Origin: an uncultured Bacilli bacterium
Lineage (GTDB): Bacteria > Bacillota_I > Bacilli_A > RF39 > UBA660
DNA length: 64,000 nucleotides
NCBI GenBank assembly: GCA_934130405.1
Contig: CAKOXX010000003.1
Span: forward strand, 31,110 to 95,109
Direction: 5' to 3'
Made by a program: the position numbers and the translations under genes. The notes beneath the pieces are model-generated. The model saw only the letters and a program-made list of their open reading frames with translations. It did not search any database and was not told where the DNA came from. Positions 16,272-24,470 of this stretch are shown here, piece after piece; the stretch's first letter is position 1; each line of letters opens with the position of its first letter.

Positions 16272-16928
16272 TTATTTTTTCATCTTGTTAAAAAAGAATT
16301 TTTTTGTTCCGTGATAATCACGAGAAACTAGTATTTCATTATCTTTAAAATATGTAGATTGATGATATCCCACAAGTTCAAATCCTAACTTTTCCATAAT
16401 TCTCCAAGAACCAGAATTTACTTCAGCTGCTGATGTATAAATGTCTGTTATGTCAACTTCTTCAAACATAAAAGTAAGAACAGCTATTGCTGCTTCTGTA
16501 GCATAACCTTGTCCTTGATATTCTGGGGCAATAAACCAACCAACATCTCTAATATTTTCTGGTTGATTCTTTTTTTGTTGACAAGTAATTTGGCCAATTA
16601 AAATATCAGAATTCTTTAAAAATACACTCCACGTAAACTTTTGACTATCTTCCTGATTTTTTACAGTTTCTATTTTAGATTCATAAAATACTTTTTGTCT
16701 TTCCCAATCACAAAGTTGCTTTAAAAAAATTTTTCTTGCTAATTTTAAGTCATCTAATTTATTTTTACTCAAGTTATTTTTTTTAAATATTCTATCTGGT
16801 GTTGGAAAATAATATTGATTTACATTCTCGTCACTCAATATTTCCCACAATCTATGTTGTTCAGACATTGTAGGAATTTTTAAATCCAATCTTTCTGTAT
16901 ATAAATTTTTAGAATTAATTTTATTCAC
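16272..16928 (-). CDS. GNAT acetyltransferase, RimJ/RimL-like
   Basis: This is a 218-residue GNAT protein. The N-terminus NLYTERLDLKIPTMSEQHRL is a variant of the RimJ/RimL opening. The cofactor stretch reads DVGWFIAPEYQGQGYATEA, with the P-loop QGQGYA intact, and WRIMEKLGFELVG follows. Compared with the gene upstream it carries an insert of about 40 residues (NKLDDLKLARKIFLKQL onwards). It acetylates an unknown amine. Its start overlaps the end of the next gene (16925-17359) by four bases, so the two are probably translated together. Confidence 0.82.
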   Translation of the reverse strand: MNKINSKNLYTERLDLKIPTMSEQHRLWEILSDENVNQYYFPTPDRIFKKNNLSKNKLDDLKLARKIFLKQLCDWERQKVFYESKIETVKNQEDSQKFTWSVFLKNSDILIGQITCQQKKNQPENIRDVGWFIAPEYQGQGYATEAAIAVLTFMFEEVDITDIYTSAAEVNSGSWRIMEKLGFELVGYHQSTYFKDNEILVSRDYHGTKKFFFNKMKK

Positions 16929-17359
16929 TCTATATCTTCCTCAATATTTTTAATTTCATCATCTAATTTCATATCTATATTTTCATTTACTAATATATTA
17001 TAATTTTCATTACATTCATCAGCTATACAATTTAACTTAAAGTTGAAAGTTTTTTTATCTATTCTTTCAACAATACATTTGTGATAACCATAAACTAAAG
17101 AAATCCAACCCTTTTTATCTTCATAAGAAATATCTGATAAGCTGTCACTTATATCCACTTGTTTACCTACATTTAATTTTGTAAATAAGTTTCTATCATA
17201 CGTTGTTTCTATTCTTATACGAATTCTATCTTCTACCAATGTGAGTGTAATGATTGGTGATTCTCCTTTTATAACTTTACCTAATCTTTTCTTTTGATAT
17301 TTACCATATGATACACTTATCACTGGATTATTATAAGTAATTTTATTTATTATTATCAT
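16925..17359 (-). CDS. Unknown 144-residue protein
   Basis: I do not recognise it. It reads as a mostly beta protein of about 120 residues (VISVSYGKYQ, ITLTLVEDRIRIRIETTYD, WISLVYGYHKCIVERI) with an acidic tail (DDEIKNIEEDIE). There are no membrane or signal sequences and no catalytic motif. It is translationally coupled to the acetyltransferase gene that follows it (ATGA-type four-base overlap), so they may act together, for example as a modifier and its target. It is carried in the accessory stretch next to a decayed mobile element. Confidence 0.5.
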   Translation of the reverse strand: MIIINKITYNNPVISVSYGKYQKKRLGKVIKGESPIITLTLVEDRIRIRIETTYDRNLFTKLNVGKQVDISDSLSDISYEDKKGWISLVYGYHKCIVERIDKKTFNFKLNCIADECNENYNILVNENIDMKLDDEIKNIEEDIE

Positions 17360-17401
17360 ATAAAAATACCACTCTTCCTTTATATCAATTAATGGTAATG
17401 C

Positions 17402-17947
17402 TTAACCAATTGATAAGTTTTTTTCAAGTATTTTACCACTTAATGAATCTACAATTGGAACACTATAATTATATTTTTCTAATAATTTCTTTATTTTCCA
17501 ATATTTTTCATTAAAGTTATTATCATACATACCTATACCTACTAGTTGATGATTAAGATTAATAGATTCATTCAACCTTATTTCTCCGGCATCACCATAT
17601 TGTAAACTATATTTTCTTGAATCAAGGATATTTGCTAGAAATATAAAAGATATGTTGAAACGTATATAATGATAAAAAGCAGTACTATAATTTTCGTTAT
17701 TATAAACGTATGCAAATTGTTTATTTTTAGGATGAATCGCTAAACATATTTCATTATTATCTTGTTCATATATATCTGGTAAATTATTATAATATGAATA
17801 ATTGTCTGATAATAAATCTTTTCTTGATTTTATTTTTCTTGTTTTTAATATTTGTTCAAATATTATCAAGTCACTAACTTTTTCTTTGTAAAATTCAAGA
17901 TTTATTCCGTGAAAAATTTTATCTTCTATATTTATCTTGTTAATCAT
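17402..17947 (-). CDS. Unknown 181-residue protein, possibly ADP-ribosyltransferase-fold
   Basis: I cannot assign it firmly. The order of elements is an early HGI (FHGINLEFYKE), then IFEQILKTRKIKSRKD, and a mid-protein ICLAIHP strand. It resembles small Bacillota proteins with a diphtheria-toxin-like ADP-ribosyltransferase fold, in which the first His or Arg, an S/T and a late Glu line an NAD pocket. Here a Glu is present in GEIRLNES, but no convincing S-T-S motif is visible. It may therefore be a decayed or non-enzymatic relative. There are no membrane segments. It is the last intact gene before the KilA-N pseudogene. Confidence 0.4.
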   Translation of the reverse strand: MINKINIEDKIFHGINLEFYKEKVSDLIIFEQILKTRKIKSRKDLLSDNYSYYNNLPDIYEQDNNEICLAIHPKNKQFAYVYNNENYSTAFYHYIRFNISFIFLANILDSRKYSLQYGDAGEIRLNESINLNHQLVGIGMYDNNFNEKYWKIKKLLEKYNYSVPIVDSLSGKILEKNLSIG

Positions 17948-17984
17948 AGCTCAAATCACCTTGTTATATATTCCCTTATTCTAT

Positions 17985-18499
17985 TTATATTTTGTTCCTG
18001 ATAAGTAGCTTTCTCATTAATTGATAAATTCTATTTGCTTGCCAATCTATTTTCTCTTGATGAGCTTCATTAGTTTTTAATCTCTCAAATTCAGTTATTA
18101 AATATAATTTAAACTCTGGAGATAGCCAACTTGCAAATTCAAATGCAATATCTGGATGGGCATATGTTCCAATACTATATCGCCCGCCTTTTGAAATTAT
18201 TCCTTAGTTCTTTTTATCCATTGTGTCGGTGACATTGCAAACGAGTTTCTACCGTACTCAGTTTTAATTTAGTCGAATTCGACCAAATTAAAATCTTGAT
18301 TATGAATTTCTTCTCATAGTCCAATATAATCAATAGTATTTATTCTTCTTAACCAGTTTTTAACTGTAAAAGATGGATTACTTGAATTTTGATATTTTGC
18401 TAAATCAGTTAAAGAAATGTAATTAACATTTCCAACTCTTAGTATTACCACCTTATTTTCTTTAACTATTATTTCTACTGTTACTAAATCTTTTTTCAA
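17985..18499 (-). pseudogene. KilA-N domain protein, broken by stops and a frameshift
   Basis: Reading from a TTG start at 18499 (ribosome site AAAGGAG) gives a KilA-N N-terminus: NYISLTDLAKYQNSSNPSF, then NTIDYIGL. A TGA follows where Trp is expected. The same frame continues EEIHNQDFNLVEFD, a TAA, then IKTEYGRNSFAMSPTQWIKR and another TAA. After a frame change the domain resumes as KGGRYSIGTYAHPDIAFEF and ends at a TAA at 17985. KilA-N proteins are phage antirepressors and mobile-element DNA-binding proteins. At least three stops and one frameshift show it is dead. It is also short compared with the usual 250 or more residues. Confidence 0.8.
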
Positions 18500-18529
18500 T
18501 ATTTTTTTCTCCTTTCTATTTAGATTTTA

Positions 18530-18566
18530 AAAGGTGTCAACAAATATAATAATTGTTCACACCTTT
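18530..18566 (-). terminator. Hairpin terminator, probably the old secA terminator
   Basis: AAAGGTGT (18530-18537) pairs with ACACCTTT (18559-18566), and the pairing extends inward (CAACAA with TTGTT). On the minus strand a short T run follows. It lies about 100 bases downstream of a second secA 3' end, which makes it the likely original terminator left behind by the insertion. Confidence 0.6.
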
Positions 18567-18659
18567 ATTTTACTACATATTTTTAATATTTCGTAGACAA
18601 GTTATAAAACTCAAACCTATTTCTCTTTTTAAAAATTTAAATTCTTCACTTATTTTATG

Positions 18660-18719
18660 TTACTTTCCACAACAGTTTTTATACTTTTTGCCGCTTCCAC
18701 AAGTTGTAGAAACTCCCAT
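18660..18719 (-). pseudogene. Second secA 3' end (SEC-C zinc-binding tail)
   Basis: The minus strand encodes TTCGSGKKYKNCCGK and a TAA stop at 18660-18662. This differs from the intact SecA tail (CGSGKKYKQCCGK) by one residue over 13. The DNA differs at several positions, so it is not a recent copy. It is best read as the ancestral secA end displaced by the element. Confidence 0.75.
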
Positions 18720-18830
18720 ATTTATAATACTTATAATATTTATAATATTATTGATATTTCAATGTTTTATCGTTTTGGGAACCTATTATATTTATAATAT
18801 TTATAGTATTTTGGTTATTATAAATATTTC
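18718..18830. repeat. AT-rich degenerate repeat of TTATAATATTTATA type
   Basis: The stretch contains several close copies of TTATAATATTTATA and its variants (near 18724, 18737, 18790 and 18802), some in inverted orientation. It carries no open frame that looks like a protein. It separates the old secA end from the direct repeat at 18835. Confidence 0.5.
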
Positions 18831-18834
18831 TCTC

Positions 18835-18854
18835 TTGCAAACAAATTGCAAACA
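18835..18854 (+). repeat. 20-base direct repeat, left copy (att or integrase-site candidate)
   Basis: TTGCAAACAAATTGCAAACA occurs here and, identically, at 21826-21845. It contains two GCAAAC hexamers. The two copies are 2,991 bases apart and bracket the integrase, mobC and acetyltransferase remnants. It may be an attachment core or an integrase/excisionase binding site. Confidence 0.6.
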
Positions 18855-18977
18855 ATGTTTGCATTCATTTACTACGGTCATTATACTATCTATATCATAT
18901 ATTTACCAATGTGCGTTTTGTATTTTTGCACATTTATTATACTATAAATATTTGTTTTTATCAATGAATCTATCCAA

Positions 18978-19127
18978 TTATTTATATTTAATAATTTCTT
19001 CTATAATTTCAGATTTTGTTATCTTATCAAAAACATCAGTTGCTAATTGTTTAGATTTTTCTGTACTTGAAATATAGTGATTTTCTAATAAATATTTAAC
19101 AACTTCATTATTTTTATTTTATTTCAT
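18978..19127 (-). pseudogene. Small ORF remnant inside the element
   Basis: An ATG at 19127 is followed by one Lys codon and a TAA; the same frame then stays open for 46 codons (NKNNEVVKYLLENHYISSTEK, then KQLATDVFDKITKSEII). The composition is that of a small helical protein, perhaps a DNA-binding or antitoxin-type relic. The early stop and the lack of a second start argue that it is not expressed. Confidence 0.3.
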
Positions 19128-19229
19128 ACAAAAATCCTTCCTCGGTTCTATATTTCTATATTAACATGGAAAGGATTTTCTCTTTACAAAAAAGTATTTA
19201 CAGACTCACTTTTAATCATCTTTTTAAAT

Positions 19230-20213
19230 TTATTTTATTTGTTTATCAATTCTAGTTTCAATATGTTTTACTAACTTTATACTTGATTCAACTTCATTAG
19301 TTGTGTGTCCAGTAAACTCAGATAATTTTTTAACATCACTATTAGAAGAAAGACAATATCTTCCTGCATAAATAACTTCACTAATTGTTATTAATGCTTC
19401 ATTTTTATTTTGCTCATTAGAAATTGTTTCTCTTATAGTTTCACCAACGATTTTAATTATTTTTTTAGGCTCTTCGGCTAATTTTACACTATCTTCAAGA
19501 CTACTTACTTCCCCTAAAGGATATAATTTATTAACTCTTTGTTGTAATTCTAATGATAATGGCATATTTTCTTTTTCACATATTCTAAAGCCATAATTAT
19601 CTCCTAAAGATATGCCAAACTCAGCTAAAATACATATCATTGTTTGAACTTTTATATTGATATCTTCTTTGGTAAAATCAGGATTTTCATCATAAAATAA
19701 CTTATACATTTCTATTAATGCTTTGTCATCTGTACCTAAAACAATGGTTGTGGTATTCTTTAAATAATAAATTTGTTGCATAATTTCAGTAATTTCTTTA
19801 GATACTAATTCAATACCTGGATAATCTACTACATCGGTTGCATGATTATTGTAATCTAATTTTATACCATAAGGTAGTTCATATTTAATTTTATATTTAT
19901 CAGAATAATCGCTATTTTCTTCTTTTTTGCTTCTGCTATATAAGAATAAATTAGAATTATCATACTTAACATGTTCTGAACCTTTTTCATCTTGATAAAA
20001 AATATCTAATAACTTTTCTTCACAATCTTTCAATATCGTTCTTACAATGCGAACATTTTCTATCATATAATTATGTCTATGATTATTTATAAAATCTTCT
20101 AATAATACATCAATCTTGTCTAAATCCGTATTATCACTTGATATACCTTTGTATCTTACTTCTATACTACCTTTTGCAAAATTTAATGTTTTACTAATAC
20201 TTATTGGTTTCAT
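19230..20213 (-). CDS. Unknown 327-residue protein of the mobile element
   Basis: I do not recognise this protein. It is soluble and acidic. The first part (residues 1-130) is rich in short beta strands and charged loops. The second (about 140-327) is helical, with LVSKEITEIMQQIYYLKNTT and a C-terminal helix pair ending TTNEVESSIKLVKHIETRID. No motif, membrane segment or signal peptide is visible. It has a good ribosome site (TAGGAGGAG) and an intact frame, unlike its neighbours, so it is probably still functional. Its place between the old secA end and the integrase fragments makes it cargo of the element. Confidence 0.5.
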   Translation of the reverse strand: MKPISISKTLNFAKGSIEVRYKGISSDNTDLDKIDVLLEDFINNHRHNYMIENVRIVRTILKDCEEKLLDIFYQDEKGSEHVKYDNSNLFLYSRSKKEENSDYSDKYKIKYELPYGIKLDYNNHATDVVDYPGIELVSKEITEIMQQIYYLKNTTTIVLGTDDKALIEMYKLFYDENPDFTKEDINIKVQTMICILAEFGISLGDNYGFRICEKENMPLSLELQQRVNKLYPLGEVSSLEDSVKLAEEPKKIIKIVGETIRETISNEQNKNEALITISEVIYAGRYCLSSNSDVKKLSEFTGHTTNEVESSIKLVKHIETRIDKQIK

Positions 20214-20344
20214 TAAATCTCCTCCTAAATTGCTGTATATAATAGCAAAGGTTAGTTAAAATGTCAAATTCTATAATTCCATTAATATTTTTCAATAATC
20301 TTTTTTTACAATAGATATCTATTTTTCTTAAAATAAATTTAGAT

Positions 20345-20600
20345 CTAAGTGATACCATACAATTTTTTTAACTTGTCCTGTTTTAATTTAAAATTATTCA
20401 ATGCCATATATAATGTTTGACTAATATGAATTTTGCGAGTTCCTGTTTCTGTTTTTGTTGTACCTATAAACCATCTACCTTTTTCATCTTTTGGTTTATC
20501 ATATACATTATGTTTGATAGATATTATTCCATTTTCTAAATCAATATCATCCCAAGTCAAAGCAAATAAAAAGACCAGAATTTTTTTCTGATATACACAT
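20345..20600 (-). pseudogene. Tyrosine recombinase, catalytic-domain fragment
   Basis: The open part reads ALTWDDIDLENGIISIKHNV and TTKTETGTRKIHISQTLYMA, which are the beta-strand block and the K-containing turn of phage-type tyrosine integrases. The upstream Arg box is lost behind a frame break, and the C-terminal H-x-x-R and Tyr are missing: the frame ends at KKLYGIT. It is therefore inactive. It belongs with the N-terminal fragment at 21546-21758, from which it is separated by a mobC piece and an acetyltransferase gene. Confidence 0.7.
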
Positions 20601-20633
20601 ATAAATTATTTTTCATATTTATTGTTATAACAG

Positions 20634-21230
20634 TTATTTAAGCTTATTTATTTTATCATTAAACTCAATTAATGATTTTTCGACATCTATTAAATATCTT
20701 TTATAAGTTACATTATCTCTATCTTTAACTTTATCTATATATTCTCCAAAATTATTTTCAATTATCTTAGATGATCCTATATTATCTTCTTTACAAGTAA
20801 TCATCACTTTACTAAGGTCATTTTCTTGTGCCTTTTCAAGTAACAAATGACAAAAATAAGTACCGAAACCTTTCCCTCTCTTATCAGGTCTTATTCCATA
20901 ACCAATGTGCCCACCTGTTTCTTTTAAAATATTATTACATTCAGGATTAATCCTTAACGAACCACTTCCTATAATCTCATTGTCATAAATTAAATAATAT
21001 AAAAATATTGATACTCCACTATAGCATTCTTTATCAGAGAATCCTTTACTATCATTTATTATATTATTTAACCAATATCCAAAATTAATATTTACCCACG
21101 AACTTAAACTTTTTTCTGATATACACCCTAGCTCAAATAATTTTTTTTCATAATTTATTATCATCTCTTTATCATTTTGATTAGGAAATTTTAAAAATAA
21201 TTTATTATAATCAATAAAATCATTATTCAT
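20634..21230 (-). CDS. GNAT acetyltransferase carried by the element
   Basis: The 198-residue protein contains a GNAT core. SGSLRINPECN precedes the cofactor loop GYGIRPDKRGKGFGTYFCHL, with the R-G-x-G-F/Y motif complete, and KVMITCKEDNIGSSKIIENNF follows. The N-terminal 50 residues (DYNKLFLKFPNQNDKEMI) differ from the two acetyltransferases at 15.7-16.9 kb, so it is not a recent duplicate of them. It is intact, with a plausible ribosome site, and lies between pieces of a broken integrase as cargo. The substrate is unknown; small-molecule resistance or tailoring are both possible. Confidence 0.78.
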   Translation of the reverse strand: MNNDFIDYNKLFLKFPNQNDKEMIINYEKKLFELGCISEKSLSSWVNINFGYWLNNIINDSKGFSDKECYSGVSIFLYYLIYDNEIIGSGSLRINPECNNILKETGGHIGYGIRPDKRGKGFGTYFCHLLLEKAQENDLSKVMITCKEDNIGSSKIIENNFGEYIDKVKDRDNVTYKRYLIDVEKSLIEFNDKINKLK

Positions 21231-21312
21231 TCTAAACCTCCAAAAATTTTAATACAACTTATCTTTTTATCTTTATATCACTATACACTAAATAATTGAT
21301 TATTTAAAATAT

Positions 21313-21557
21313 TTACAAAAACTTTTTTCTTATTTCATTAATTAATTTACTAATCTCTGAGTAATATAATTTTAAATCATTAAAATATATCTCCCAAGTT
21401 GTATTAGCAATCTTTGCAATTTGATTTATATTGATTCCAATGTTATTAATTTTATTTAATAAGTCATAGAATTCTTTAGGTGGAACTTCTTTAAAAATAA
21501 TATTATTTAAACTAGATCTAATAACTTCATTTGCACTTAATCCAGTTAATCTAGATA
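21313..21557 (-). pseudogene. MobC-like relaxosome accessory protein, C-terminal fragment
   Basis: In a frame without a start, directly after the integrase fragment, the minus strand encodes LTGLSANEVIRSSLNN, VPPKEFYDLLNKINNIG and INQIAKIANTT, then a helical tail to a TAA at 21313. This is the C-terminal half of the MobC-type mobilization protein found on plasmids and mobilizable elements. The N-terminal ribbon-helix-helix part and the relaxase gene are absent. The junction with the integrase frame suggests a deletion that fused two element genes. Confidence 0.65.
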
Positions 21558-21758
21558 ATCAGAATATGACATTGTTTTAGGTTTAAAACTATGTCCAGTA
21601 TTCAAATACTCATTGTATGCAATAATACCTGCTTGTTTTACTTCGCTTTTTGTTGTGAATCCCGACTTATTTTTAAATTTTCTTTTTCCATCGATTGAAG
21701 CAATTTCAAATTTATATTTATATCCTTCCCATCTTTTTTGAACTATTACATCAGCCAT
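21546..21758 (-). pseudogene. Tyrosine recombinase, N-terminal arm-binding fragment
   Basis: Seventy residues: VQKRWEGYKYKFEIASIDGK, then FKNKSGFTTKSEVKQAG and ending MSYSDYLD. This is the AP2-like arm-type DNA-binding domain that opens many Gram-positive phage and ICE integrases. The core-binding and catalytic domains should follow but are cut off by a TAA at 21546-21548. Its position next to the secA 3' end identifies secA as the integration target. Confidence 0.7.
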
Positions 21759-21794
21759 AATAATTTCTCATCCATTTACAATTAAGTAAATGAA

Positions 21795-21818
21795 AAAGTT
21801 GACACGAATGCCAACTTT
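21795..21818 (-). terminator. Rho-independent terminator now serving secA
   Basis: AAAGTTG (21795-21801) pairs with CAACTTT (21812-21818) around a ten-base loop; on the minus strand TTC-broken T residues follow. It lies about 90 bases beyond the secA stop, on the element side of the junction. Confidence 0.65.
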
Positions 21819-21825
21819 ATAGTGT

Positions 21826-21845
21826 TTGCAAACAAATTGCAAACA
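21826..21845 (+). repeat. 20-base direct repeat, right copy
   Basis: Identical to 18835-18854 (TTGCAAACAAATTGCAAACA). It sits 61 bases from the secA stop codon, between the secA terminator and the gene end. Confidence 0.6.
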
Positions 21846-21906
21846 TTTTGCCATTTTCAGCACTTTTTTAAATTTTCCAAAATTGCTCAAACCCTTATTT
21901 TATGGG

Positions 21907-24393
21907 CTATTTACCACAACATTGTTTATATTTTTTACCACTGCCACAAGGACAAGGATCATTACGACCTACTTTTGTACTCTTCTTAGGTTTCTTTACT
22001 GCATCTGATTTGTCATCATTAGTTTGAACACTTTTAGTGACAGGTTTACGTTCAATATTTTGTTGAATCTCGGCTTTTAATAAGAAAACACTAACATCAT
22101 GATCAATCTTTTGTAACATTTGATCAAATAAATCAAAACCTTCTGTACTATATGCTCTTAATGGATCTTCTTGACCATAACTACGTAAATAAATTCCTTC
22201 ACGTAAATGACTCATTATGTTAATTTGTTCCATCCAGTAATTATCAATAACTTGTAAAGATAGTGCTTTTTCAAATTCACTAGTAACTTCTACTGGAACA
22301 TCACTAAGTTTTTCTTCATACTCAGATTTTGCTTTATTATATAGAAAATCAACTATTTCATCATCTATCATTGAATTAATTTCATCATCTTTAATATCAT
22401 CTCTTAGAAGATTCTCATTAGCAAAAGAAACAATTTCTTTCTTATCTTGTTCACTCATATCACCATCAACAGTATGAGACTTAACTAAATCAGTAACATA
22501 ATTTCTCATACATTCAAGTACTTGTTCGTGAACTGAATCACTATCTAGAATCTCATTTCTTCTACCATACATGATTTCACGTTGGGTATTCATTACGTCA
22601 TCATATTGTAGCAATTGTTTTCTAGCATCAAAGTTATTTCCTTCAACTCTTTTTTGAGCAGTTGTAATGGCTTTTGAAAAATATTTATTTTGAATAGCTT
22701 GATCTCCGAAACCAAAACTAGTCATCATTTCTTTAATCTTTTCACTACCAAAACGAATCATTAAATCGTCTTCCATAGATACAAAGAATTGTGTAAATCC
22801 GGGATCACCTTGACGACCAGAACGTCCTCTTAACTGATTATCAATACGACGTGATTCATGACGTTCAGTACCAATTACACAAAGTCCACCTAATTCTCTG
22901 ATTTCATCTGATAACTTAATATCAGTACCACGACCAGCCATATTAGTAGCGATAGTAACTGATTTATGTTGACCAATCTTAGAAATTATTTCTGCTTCTC
23001 TTGCATGATTCTTAGCATTTAATATTTCGTGAGGAATCTTTTCTTTCTTTAATAAAGTACTAATCAATTCACTAGTTTCAATAGCAATAGTACCAATTAA
23101 GACAGGTTGACCTTTGGCATATCTTTCTTTTACTTCATTAATAATTGCTTTATATTTAGCATTTTTAGTAGCAAATACTAAGTCAGGAGCATCAATTCTA
23201 GCAACTGGTTTATTTGTAGGAATACAAATTACATACATATTATAAATATCACGGAATTCTTCCTCTTCTGTTTTAGCAGTACCAGTCATACCTGATAATT
23301 TCTTATACATTCTAAATAAGTTCTGGAAAGTTATAGTGGCTAAAGTCTTTGTCTCTTGATTAATACGAACTCCTTCTTTAGCTTCAATTGCTTGATGAAG
23401 TCCATCACTATAGGCACGACCTTTCATCAAACGTCCAGTAAATTGGTCTACTATAACAACTTCTCCATCTTGAACAACATAATCAACATCTAATTTCATT
23501 GAATAATTTGCTCTTAAAGCTTGATTAATATAATGAACTAAAGTAGCATTTTCTACTTCATAAAGATTTTTAACTCTAAAGGCTTTTTCTGCTTTCTCAC
23601 TACCTTCATCTGTTAATGTTACACTTTTAGTAGTTTCATCATATAAGTAATCAACATCATCCTTTAAACTCTTTACAAAGCTATCGGCATCTTGATAAAG
23701 GTTAGCACTAACTAACTGACCTCCAGAAATAATTAAAGGAGTTCTTGCTTCATCGATTAAAACTGAATCTACTTCATCAACGATAGCAAAATTTAATGGT
23801 CTTTGAACTCTGTCTTCTTTTCTAATAACCATATTATCTCTTAGGTAATCAAAACCGATTTCATTATTAGTAGAATATAAAATATCACAAGCATAAGCTT
23901 CCTGCTTTTCTTTTGGATTTAGTTCTCTTGTATTAACTCCTACTGTTAAACCTAAAAATCTATGAATGCCACCCATCCATTCTGCATCACGAGTAGCTAA
24001 GTATTCATTAACAGTAATAATATGAACACCTTTTCCGTCTAAAGCATTTAAATAAGCTGGTAATACTGATGTTAAAGTTTTACCTTCACCAGTTTTCATT
24101 TCTGCTATATTACCATAGTGAATAGCTAAAGCACCAACTATTTGAACATAGAAAGGTTTTTCTCCAATAACACGATAGGCGGCTTCTCTTGCTGTTGCAA
24201 AAGCTTCTACTAATATATCTTCTAATGTTTCACCATTTGCTAAACGTTTCTTAAATTCTTCTGTTTTATTTTTTAACTCTTCATCTGATAATTTTTGGTA
24301 TTCTTCATCAAGTGCAACTATTTTATCAGCTAAAGATTCAAATTTTTTTAATTCTTTATATTCATGATCAAACAATCTTGTAAATATTCCCAT
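21907..24393 (-). CDS. secA: Preprotein translocase ATPase SecA
   Basis: SecA drives secretion through SecYEG. I place the start at the ATG at 24391-24393 (MGIFTRLFDHEYKELKKF), with GAGGAG upstream; an in-frame extension of 15 codons has no ribosome site. The product is about 828 residues. Visible features are MKTGEGKT (Walker A), the DEVDSVLIDEARTPL DEAD box, the preprotein cross-linking region, GTDIKL and QLRGRSGRQGDPG of the second helicase half, and the C-terminal SEC-C zinc motif CPCGSGKKYKQCCGK that binds SecB or ribosomes. The 3' end is an integration target: a second, diverged tail lies at 18.66 kb. The next gene in the ancestral order, prfB, is now 8.4 kb away. Confidence 0.97.
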   Translation of the reverse strand: MGIFTRLFDHEYKELKKFESLADKIVALDEEYQKLSDEELKNKTEEFKKRLANGETLEDILVEAFATAREAAYRVIGEKPFYVQIVGALAIHYGNIAEMKTGEGKTLTSVLPAYLNALDGKGVHIITVNEYLATRDAEWMGGIHRFLGLTVGVNTRELNPKEKQEAYACDILYSTNNEIGFDYLRDNMVIRKEDRVQRPLNFAIVDEVDSVLIDEARTPLIISGGQLVSANLYQDADSFVKSLKDDVDYLYDETTKSVTLTDEGSEKAEKAFRVKNLYEVENATLVHYINQALRANYSMKLDVDYVVQDGEVVIVDQFTGRLMKGRAYSDGLHQAIEAKEGVRINQETKTLATITFQNLFRMYKKLSGMTGTAKTEEEEFRDIYNMYVICIPTNKPVARIDAPDLVFATKNAKYKAIINEVKERYAKGQPVLIGTIAIETSELISTLLKKEKIPHEILNAKNHAREAEIISKIGQHKSVTIATNMAGRGTDIKLSDEIRELGGLCVIGTERHESRRIDNQLRGRSGRQGDPGFTQFFVSMEDDLMIRFGSEKIKEMMTSFGFGDQAIQNKYFSKAITTAQKRVEGNNFDARKQLLQYDDVMNTQREIMYGRRNEILDSDSVHEQVLECMRNYVTDLVKSHTVDGDMSEQDKKEIVSFANENLLRDDIKDDEINSMIDDEIVDFLYNKAKSEYEEKLSDVPVEVTSEFEKALSLQVIDNYWMEQINIMSHLREGIYLRSYGQEDPLRAYSTEGFDLFDQMLQKIDHDVSVFLLKAEIQQNIERKPVTKSVQTNDDKSDAVKKPKKSTKVGRNDPCPCGSGKKYKQCCGK

Positions 24394-24430
24394 TGTAAAC
24401 ATCTCCTCAAGGATTATTGTAACAAAAAAA

Positions 24431-24455
24431 GGAGACAATAGAAAGCATTTTCTCC
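24431..24455 (-). terminator. Rho-independent terminator after clpC
   Basis: GGAGA (24431-24435) pairs with TCTCC (24451-24455), with more pairing inside; on the minus strand a run of seven T follows. It lies 16 bases beyond the clpC stop and separates it from secA. Confidence 0.72.
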
Positions 24456-24470
24456 CATTTTACACTATTT

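Larger units (their letters stand above)
18649..21904. mobile_element. Decayed integrated mobilizable element in the 3' end of secA
   Basis: The bounds are taken from an imperfect duplication of the secA 3' end. CTTATTTTATG occurs at 18649-18659 and again at 21894-21904, each directly downstream of a secA-like stop codon. Between them lie an integrase N-terminal fragment next to secA, a mobC-like fragment, an integrase catalytic fragment, an acetyltransferase gene and an unknown gene. Both integrase pieces read in the same direction as secA. Integration into the 3' end of a gene with a replacement tail is normal for tyrosine recombinases. No relaxase or replication gene remains, so the element is immobile. 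Confidence 0.65.

Noticed and set aside
14585..16275. Shared CTAAAACAG-TTTAAATTA stretch upstream of the 13651 gene and downstream of a GNAT gene
   Set aside because: Only about 16 of 18 bases of AT-rich sequence are alike; chance is sufficient.
18220..18300. Second KilA-N start in the middle of the pseudogene
   Set aside because: The frame is interrupted on both sides within 40 codons.
18553..19077. A 174-residue plus-strand reading frame
   Set aside because: It runs antisense through the old secA tail and AT repeats, and is hydrophobic only because of T-rich DNA; it would be the only plus-strand gene.
24428..24438. SecA start at the upstream ATG (15 residues longer)
   Set aside because: It would lie within the clpC terminator, without a ribosome site; the MGIF start has GAGGAG upstream.
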